Source: Hyphococcus sp. (GTDB lineage: Bacteria; Pseudomonadota; Alphaproteobacteria; Caulobacterales; Parvularculaceae). Taken from it: a DNA stretch of 64,000 nucleotides. The notes beneath the pieces are model-generated. The model saw only the letters and a list, made by a program, of their open reading frames with translations. It did no database searches and was not told where the DNA came from. A program made the translations under genes and the position numbers. Positions 59,511 through 64,000 of the stretch are shown here, in pieces. Location: contig JANQON010000001.1 of the NCBI GenBank assembly GCA_028289605.1, forward strand, positions 186,001 through 250,000, written 5' to 3'. Position 1 is the stretch's first letter, and each line of letters begins with the position of its first letter.

Positions 59511-61742
59511 ATGATTCGTGCAATTCTATCCGGCGTCGCTGTGCTGATCGCCGCAACGTCAGCCGCCGCCGAGGACGGCGACGCGATTATCGTACTCGAC
59601 GCGTCGGGTTCCATGTGGGGGCAGATTGACGGTGAGGCGAAGATTGCCATCGCCAAGACCGTACTTGGCGATTTGCTGCAAGATCTGCCCACGGAACGCC
59701 GCCTCGGTCTCATTGCGTATGGACACCGCAAAAAAGGCGATTGTACGGATATCGAAGAGATCGCCAGCGTCGGCGCCGCCCGCGACGACATTCGCTCGGC
59801 GGTGAACGCGCTGAGCCCGAAGGGGAAAACGCCGATGGCGGCGTCGGTAAAGCTCGCAGCGGAAAAGCTGAAGGCGACCGAGGAGAAAGCGACCGTTATT
59901 CTTGTCAGCGACGGCGTTGAAACATGCGAGCCGGATCCGTGCGGCGTCGCCGCAGCGCTTGAACAATCGGGCGTCGATTTTACGGTGCATGTCGTCGGCT
60001 TCGACGTCGTTGAAGAAAACGCGCAAGCCCAGCTTCGGTGCCTCGCTGAAAACACGGGCGGCAAATATGTGTCGGCGTCGAACGCCGGAGAATTAGGCGC
60101 CGCGCTTCAGGAAACAGTGGCCGCCGCGCCGGAGCCGGCTTCCAGCACGAGGCTGCAATTGCGCGCTACCGAACTGGAGGGCGGCGTCGTCATCGAAGAG
60201 GGCCTGACCTGGACCGTCACGCCGCGCCTCGGCGGGGAGCCTGTTGTCGCCCAGTCAAACGCCGGCGTGCTCGACGTCGACGTTGAGCCGGGCGCCTACG
60301 ACATCGCCGTCGAGCGATCGGAAGACGGATTGAAGGGCTCGCTTGAACGCGTTGTCGTGCGCGAAAACGCGGCGAAGACAGTCACTATCGCGCTGACATT
60401 TCCCGTCGAGGCCACGGTGCTCGCCGACCCCGGCGGCGACGTCGTGGCCGGAACGACGATCCTCGTTCATTGGACCGGTCCGGAGCGCAAAGGAGATTAC
60501 ATCGCCCTCGCCAGAAAAGGGGACGCCCCCGGTCAGTACGAGACCTATCAGTATGTCAGCGTCGGCAATCCGGCGGAATTGCGCGTGCCGGTGGAGCCCG
60601 GCGCATATGAGGCGCGATACATGCTGGGAAGACCGATCCGCACCCTGGCGAGCGAGGATATTTCAGCAACCCCGGCGACGGCGACATTGGACGCGCCTGA
60701 TCAGGCGGGCGCGGGCGAGGAGATTTCGATCGCCTTTACGGGTCCGCCCGCGGGGTCCGGCGATTGGATTACGGTGGTCTCTCCCGATGCGGACGATAAT
60801 AAATACACAAACTACCATTACTCCAGGAATGGGAGCCCGGCGACGTTGCGCATGCCGCTTGAAGCCGGCGACTATGAACTGCGCTTCGTGCAGGGCAACA
60901 AGCGCGTATTGGCGCGCAAACCCATCACCATCGTCGCCGCGGCGGCGAGCGTGTCGGGCCCTGAAACAGCGATCGCCGGCGAAGAAATCGAGGTCGTTTT
61001 TGAGGGTCCTGAAGCGGCCTCCGGGGACTGGATTACGGTAACGGCGCCGAACGCCGCCGAAAACAAGTACAACGACTATCACTATACCCGGCAAGGCAGT
61101 CCCGCGACCATTCGCATGCCGCTTGAGGCGGGCGACTATGAGTTGCGTTTCGTTCAGGGCAACAAAAAGGTCATCGCGCGCCAGCCAATTACGGTGACCG
61201 CGGCGACGGCGACGCTGGACGCGAAGGATACGGCGATTGCGGGGGAAACCGTCAGCGTCGACTTCACGGGTCCAAAGCCGGCGTCGGGCGACTGGATTAC
61301 CGTCACAACGCCGTCCGCTGCAGATAATAAGTATACAGATTATGCCTATACAAGGTCGGGAAGTCCTGCGGAGATCCGCATGCCGCTCGACGCCGGCGAG
61401 TACGAGATCCGTTTTGTTCAGAGCAACAAGAAAGTCTTGGCGCGCAAGACTATTACCGTGACCGAAGCGACGGCGACGTTGGACGGCCCTGCAAGCGCGG
61501 TGGCTGGAACGGTCACGCCCATTGCTTTTACGGGGCCGCCGCCGGGCAGCGGCGATTATGTCGCGATCGCGAAAATGGGCTCGGACGACCTCAAATACGA
61601 AAGCTATGCGTATACGAAGGCGGGCAGTCCTGCGAACCTACGCATCCCGAAAGAGCCCGGCGCGTACGAGCTGCGGTTTATTCACGGCAACAAGAAGGTT
61701 CTTGCGCGCGCGCCTATTACTGTGGTTCCCGCCACGGAGTAG
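59511..61742 (+). CDS. Secreted VWA protein with five Ig-like tandem repeats
   Basis: 743 residues: signal peptide ending ATSAAA, a von Willebrand factor A domain with perfect MIDAS start LDASGSMWG (Asp30-Ser32-Ser34), the metal-associated GLIAYGHR and VILVSDGVETC with a Cys-rich loop CEPDPCG. After about residue 205 a beta-rich linker leads to five repeats (60408-61733), about 88 residues each, with conserved cores GSGDWITV, YTYxKxGSPAxxRMPLEAGxYELRF and GNKKVLARxPITV. Such proteins bind metal-dependent ligands outside the cell; a role in adhesion or envelope integrity is likely. ATG 59511 follows GGGGAG. The last 26 bases overlap the convergent plsC-like gene. Confidence 0.9.
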   Translation: MIRAILSGVAVLIAATSAAAEDGDAIIVLDASGSMWGQIDGEAKIAIAKTVLGDLLQDLPTERRLGLIAYGHRKKGDCTDIEEIASVGAARDDIRSAVNALSPKGKTPMAASVKLAAEKLKATEEKATVILVSDGVETCEPDPCGVAAALEQSGVDFTVHVVGFDVVEENAQAQLRCLAENTGGKYVSASNAGELGAALQETVAAAPEPASSTRLQLRATELEGGVVIEEGLTWTVTPRLGGEPVVAQSNAGVLDVDVEPGAYDIAVERSEDGLKGSLERVVVRENAAKTVTIALTFPVEATVLADPGGDVVAGTTILVHWTGPERKGDYIALARKGDAPGQYETYQYVSVGNPAELRVPVEPGAYEARYMLGRPIRTLASEDISATPATATLDAPDQAGAGEEISIAFTGPPAGSGDWITVVSPDADDNKYTNYHYSRNGSPATLRMPLEAGDYELRFVQGNKRVLARKPITIVAAAASVSGPETAIAGEEIEVVFEGPEAASGDWITVTAPNAAENKYNDYHYTRQGSPATIRMPLEAGDYELRFVQGNKKVIARQPITVTAATATLDAKDTAIAGETVSVDFTGPKPASGDWITVTTPSAADNKYTDYAYTRSGSPAEIRMPLDAGEYEIRFVQSNKKVLARKTITVTEATATLDGPASAVAGTVTPIAFTGPPPGSGDYVAIAKMGSDDLKYESYAYTKAGSPANLRIPKEPGAYELRFIHGNKKVLARAPITVVPATE
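60408..61733 (+). repeat. Five tandem coding repeats of about 264 bases in the VWA gene
   Basis: Units 60408-60677 (90 codons), 60678-60941, 60942-61205, 61206-61469 and 61470-61733 (88 codons each). The three middle units agree closely at protein level, above all in the segment GSPATxRMPLEAGDYELRF and xQGNKxVxARxPIT; the first and last are more diverged. The exact 264-base period of four units implies duplication by unequal crossing-over and a possibly variable copy number. Confidence 0.85.
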
Positions 61743-62622
61743 GTTTGCCCATGTAGGACGCGCCGTCGGGATTGAGCGCCATCGCCGTCAGCCGGAGGCG
61801 CTCGGCGACCTCTCCCGGCGTGCCCTCAAGATCGCTCGCATTGATCGCCGGGCCGAACGTTACTTTGTAGGGCTTTCTCTTCTTGTTCAGCAACTCATGG
61901 AACAGCGTGATGTCGCGCAATTCGGTGTTGACGCGCCAGAACCAATAGTAAAGCCAGGAATTGCGCATCTCGATATGGGCTGGCACCACCGGGCAATCAT
62001 ATTTACGCACGAATGAGGCGACCGACCCGAGCCATTCCTGTTCGGTGAGTTTTTTGTTTTCATCCATGAAGGCGAGACGCCCTGACGGAAAAAGCACAAC
62101 ACACCGGTCCGCCTGAAATGCTGCGCGCGCTTCCGCAAGCGTTTCGCGGGACGCCAGGCGCGTGCGTTCCTCCGGTCGCCAGACCACCGGGATGATCATG
62201 TCTTTGATGCCCGGGGCGGCGCGGATCGCATCCCGGTTGGCGAAGAAGGTCATGTCAGGCCGGACGTGCTTTAACGCCTCATACATGGCGACGCCGTCCG
62301 GAATGCCGGTGGGATGGGTCGGCGCGATCAGCACGCGGCCCTCTTTCGGTACATGCTCAATGCCGGTCACCGTCATATCGAGGTCCAGCAGATCGCAGAG
62401 ATAACCGAACACCCCATGGGCGTCGAGACCGGCGATGTCGTCCGCCATTTTCACGGCGGGCCCGTAAAGCAGGATGGGATAGAGGATGGTCTTGTATAAC
62501 GGCCAGAAGCGGGAGCGCATGAGCTTTGTGGCGCGCTCTTCGATGAGCTCATCGACGATGTGCTTTGCTTCTTCGCGCGTGCGCGGATCGGTGTGCGCTT
62601 TTGCGTCCAAGGCGGCGGTCAT
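61717..62622 (-). CDS. PlsC-like 1-acyl-glycerol-3-phosphate acyltransferase
   Basis: 301 residues of the LPLAT family. HPTGIPDG after VLIAPT holds the catalytic His and Asp; LFPSGRLAFMDENKKL is the acceptor motif (FPSGR for FPEGTR), and VVPAHIE follows. A hydrophobic segment near residues 46-56 anchors it at the membrane. Substrate, lysophosphatidate or another lysolipid or ornithine lipid, is uncertain. The stop lies within the end of the convergent VWA gene (26-base overlap). Confidence 0.85.
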   Translation of the reverse strand: MTAALDAKAHTDPRTREEAKHIVDELIEERATKLMRSRFWPLYKTILYPILLYGPAVKMADDIAGLDAHGVFGYLCDLLDLDMTVTGIEHVPKEGRVLIAPTHPTGIPDGVAMYEALKHVRPDMTFFANRDAIRAAPGIKDMIIPVVWRPEERTRLASRETLAEARAAFQADRCVVLFPSGRLAFMDENKKLTEQEWLGSVASFVRKYDCPVVPAHIEMRNSWLYYWFWRVNTELRDITLFHELLNKKRKPYKVTFGPAINASDLEGTPGEVAERLRLTAMALNPDGASYMGKPTPWREPQ

Positions 62623-62698
62623 GGCTCCGAATCATGTTGCGCCCGCGAAGGGCGGTCCGTCACTATAACAGATTTTGCAAGACGCGCGCCCTGATCCG

Positions 62699-62953
62699 TT
62701 ACTGGCTGTTTTCGCCGGGTTCTTCGCGATAGGGCTCGCTGGCGAGATGCAGCGTAAAAAACGCGCCCGCCATCAAAAAAGCAACTGCGGCAAGTCCGCC
62801 GCCGTTGTTGCCGAGCCAGTTGCCCGTGGCCGCGACCAGGCTCACCAACAGATAGGGGCCGAGCGGCGGGTTTTCGTGCCGAAAACGGAGGAAAAAGAGA
62901 CCTGCCGCCGCGATGAATAGCGTCACCGCAAGAATGTCGAAAATGGTTTCCAA
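62699..62953 (-). CDS. Small three-span membrane protein, possibly XrtV-system accessory
   Basis: 84 residues with three hydrophobic segments (about 4-22, 32-50 and 52-70): METIFDILAVTLFIAAAGLFF, a loop RHENPPLGPYLLVS, a GNWLGNNGGG turn and a tail. The METxxDxxxVxxFxxxxxLFF start and the central Gly-Asn-x-x-Gly-Asn turn resemble the small accessory protein of the exosortase V (XrtV) sorting system of alphaproteobacteria, as far as I can recall it. No exosortase gene is in the window, so the assignment is tentative. Confidence 0.6.
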   Translation of the reverse strand: METIFDILAVTLFIAAAGLFFLRFRHENPPLGPYLLVSLVAATGNWLGNNGGGLAAVAFLMAGAFFTLHLASEPYREEPGENSQ

Positions 62954-63080
62954 TGGACCGGGCCTCCGTAAACCAGTCTCGGCGATTGCGGTTAAGAAAC
63001 GATTTCAGAGAATGACGGTTGTTGTGGTTAACCCTCTGATTGCACGTGCTGGAAACCGCGGCGGCTGCATCCAGGCCGCC

Positions 63081-64000
63081 TTACTCTGCCCGTTGCGCGT
63101 CTCGCAGCGCGCGAAACTCGTTGCCCTCATACCAGTTCGGCCAAGCGTCCGAATTGGCGATCAACGCCCCGGTTGCGTAGAAGATTTTTGTGGAATCAAC
63201 CATCGCTTCCATTGGCCAGTCTTCGCTGAATTCGTCCGTAACCTGATGATAACGGTTTGCGCGATAGCGTTCGCCGATCGCCTGGCCGGCCTCCGGCCCG
63301 CCTTCAACGAGGTTGAGGCCGCCGCCGGCGTAGAGCATCGGAACGCCTTTTTTGGCCAGAGAGATGTGATCGGATCGGTAGAAATACCCCTTTTCCGCTT
63401 CCGGATCCGGCGTGAGCCGCCGCTTAAACGGCGCAGCCGCCTCCTGGAGGATATCTTCCAGTTCCGACGCGCCGTAGCCGACGACCATCATGTCCCTGGT
63501 CGGCGGCGTCGGCAGCATGCCGTCGATATTAAACCCGCCCACGATCTGTTTGAGCGGCAGCGGCGGATAGTCGGCGAAGTAAGCCGACCCCAAAAGTCCT
63601 GATTCCTCGGCTGTCGCCGCAACCAGCAGAATAGAGCGCTCGGGCGGCGTTTCATTGCCGGCAAACCGTTCGGCGATCTCAAGAATGGCGGCGATCCCGG
63701 TCGCATTGTCGACGGCGCCGTTATAGATCTTGTCGTCGCCGTCAGTTTCGGTATCGACGCCCAGATGATCCCAGTGGCCCATATAGAGGACATACTCATC
63801 CGGCGCCGTCGCGCCGCGAATGACGCCGACGACATTGGCGTCTTCATTTCGCACGATCGCATTTTTTAAGGTCGCCGAGGCGGTCACGCCGGTCAGGGGC
63901 GCAGCGGCGAATTCGGGCGTCGCGGCCGTCCGCATCAGTGCGTCAAGATCAAGGCCTGCGTCGGCGAACAAGGCGCGCGCCGTCTCGATGGACAACCAGC
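63081..64000 (-). CDS. M28-family metallopeptidase, 5' end cut by the window
   Basis: About 306 visible C-terminal residues of a Zn-dependent aminopeptidase. Metal ligands: His in YMGHWDHLGV, Asp in NGAVDNATG, the Glu pair in ATAEESGLLGS, Asp in GGFNIDGM and His in RSDHISLAKKGVPML. Peptidases of this type usually have a signal peptide and a PA insert upstream, which lie beyond the right edge. The frame runs open to the edge. Ends 127 bases before the small membrane protein gene on the same strand. Confidence 0.92.
   Translation of the reverse strand, partial: WLSIETARALFADAGLDLDALMRTAATPEFAAAPLTGVTASATLKNAIVRNEDANVVGVIRGATAPDEYVLYMGHWDHLGVDTETDGDDKIYNGAVDNATGIAAILEIAERFAGNETPPERSILLVAATAEESGLLGSAYFADYPPLPLKQIVGGFNIDGMLPTPPTRDMMVVGYGASELEDILQEAAAPFKRRLTPDPEAEKGYFYRSDHISLAKKGVPMLYAGGGLNLVEGGPEAGQAIGERYRANRYHQVTDEFSEDWPMEAMVDSTKIFYATGALIANSDAWPNWYEGNEFRALRDAQRAE

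Noticed and set aside
60408..61733. Tandem repeats considered as a CRISPR or minisatellite locus
   Set aside because: Units are 264 bases, in frame and encode a conserved domain; there are no short repeats with unique spacers.
1..64000. tRNA or rRNA genes, prophage, insertion sequences
   Set aside because: No T-loop/anticodon arm patterns in the gaps, no rRNA-like sequence and no transposase, integrase or structural phage genes were seen by reading; a covariance-model scan would be the decisive check for tRNAs.

Overview
The window is about 64 kb of a GC-rich, densely packed chromosome from an alphaproteobacterium. The evidence is gene content and order: a short SRP RNA upstream of dnaX-ybaB-recR, hemD-mic60-hemY, ihfB-lapA-trpF-trpB, fabA-fabB-fabI, ubiE-ubiB-coaBC, a divergent cytochrome c/prephenate dehydratase pair and a DUF2244/nth pair. 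A marine, Parvularcula- or Hyphomonas-like lineage is a reasonable guess, but that is inference. No rRNA or tRNA gene, insertion sequence, CRISPR array or prophage was seen. Most of the window is core genome, with a few accessory genes between conserved blocks.

Layout. 1-3.6 kb: a SelO AMPylase cut by the left edge, a tiny antisense-overlapping membrane protein gene, and a two-gene unit whose first product looks like a proteasome-type Thr hydrolase. 3.6-8.1 kb: ArsR/SRPBCC pair, YbjQ, cytochrome c, pheA, nudC, a membrane protein. 8.2-12 kb: SRP RNA, an inserted membrane-protein/XRE pair with its own operator, then dnaX-ybaB-recR. 12-16 kb: two large perfect inverted repeats, a GT87-type membrane glycosyltransferase, rmuC and a lower-GC orphan ParA-type ATPase. 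16-29 kb: a NatAB-like ABC exporter, glyoxalase, nth-pyrF, an acyl-activating enzyme, the hemY-mic60-hemD block and tsaD.

28.8-31 kb: a minus-strand unit of a TetR regulator and a 39-residue membrane protein whose 3' UTR folds into C-rich hairpins ending in an intrinsic terminator; gpsA is divergent. 31-42.7 kb: oxidoreductases, LpxR, ppa, argG, a DUF2807 protein, a peptidase, an esterase and small regulatory or stress genes. 42.7-51 kb: trpB, a periplasmic histidine phosphatase set inside the trp cluster, trpF, lapA and ihfB, then ubiE-ubiB-coaBC on the other strand. 51-58 kb: the unsaturated fatty acid cluster fabA-fabB-fabI, a hydroxyacid dehydrogenase, DUF2141 and YceI envelope proteins and a MoeB-type E1-like enzyme. 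58-64 kb: an ABC ATPase without a permease, a large secreted VWA protein with five Ig-like repeats, a PlsC acyltransferase, a small membrane protein and an M28 peptidase cut by the right edge.

The observations most worth following up are a nine-A slippery tract in dnaX, where either shifted frame stops within a few codons (a possible gamma/tau switch); the proteasome-fold hydrolase and its partner; the small-ORF/C-rich structured RNA unit beside the TetR gene; the orphan ParA ATPase with overlapping operators; and the twin perfect palindromes after recR.
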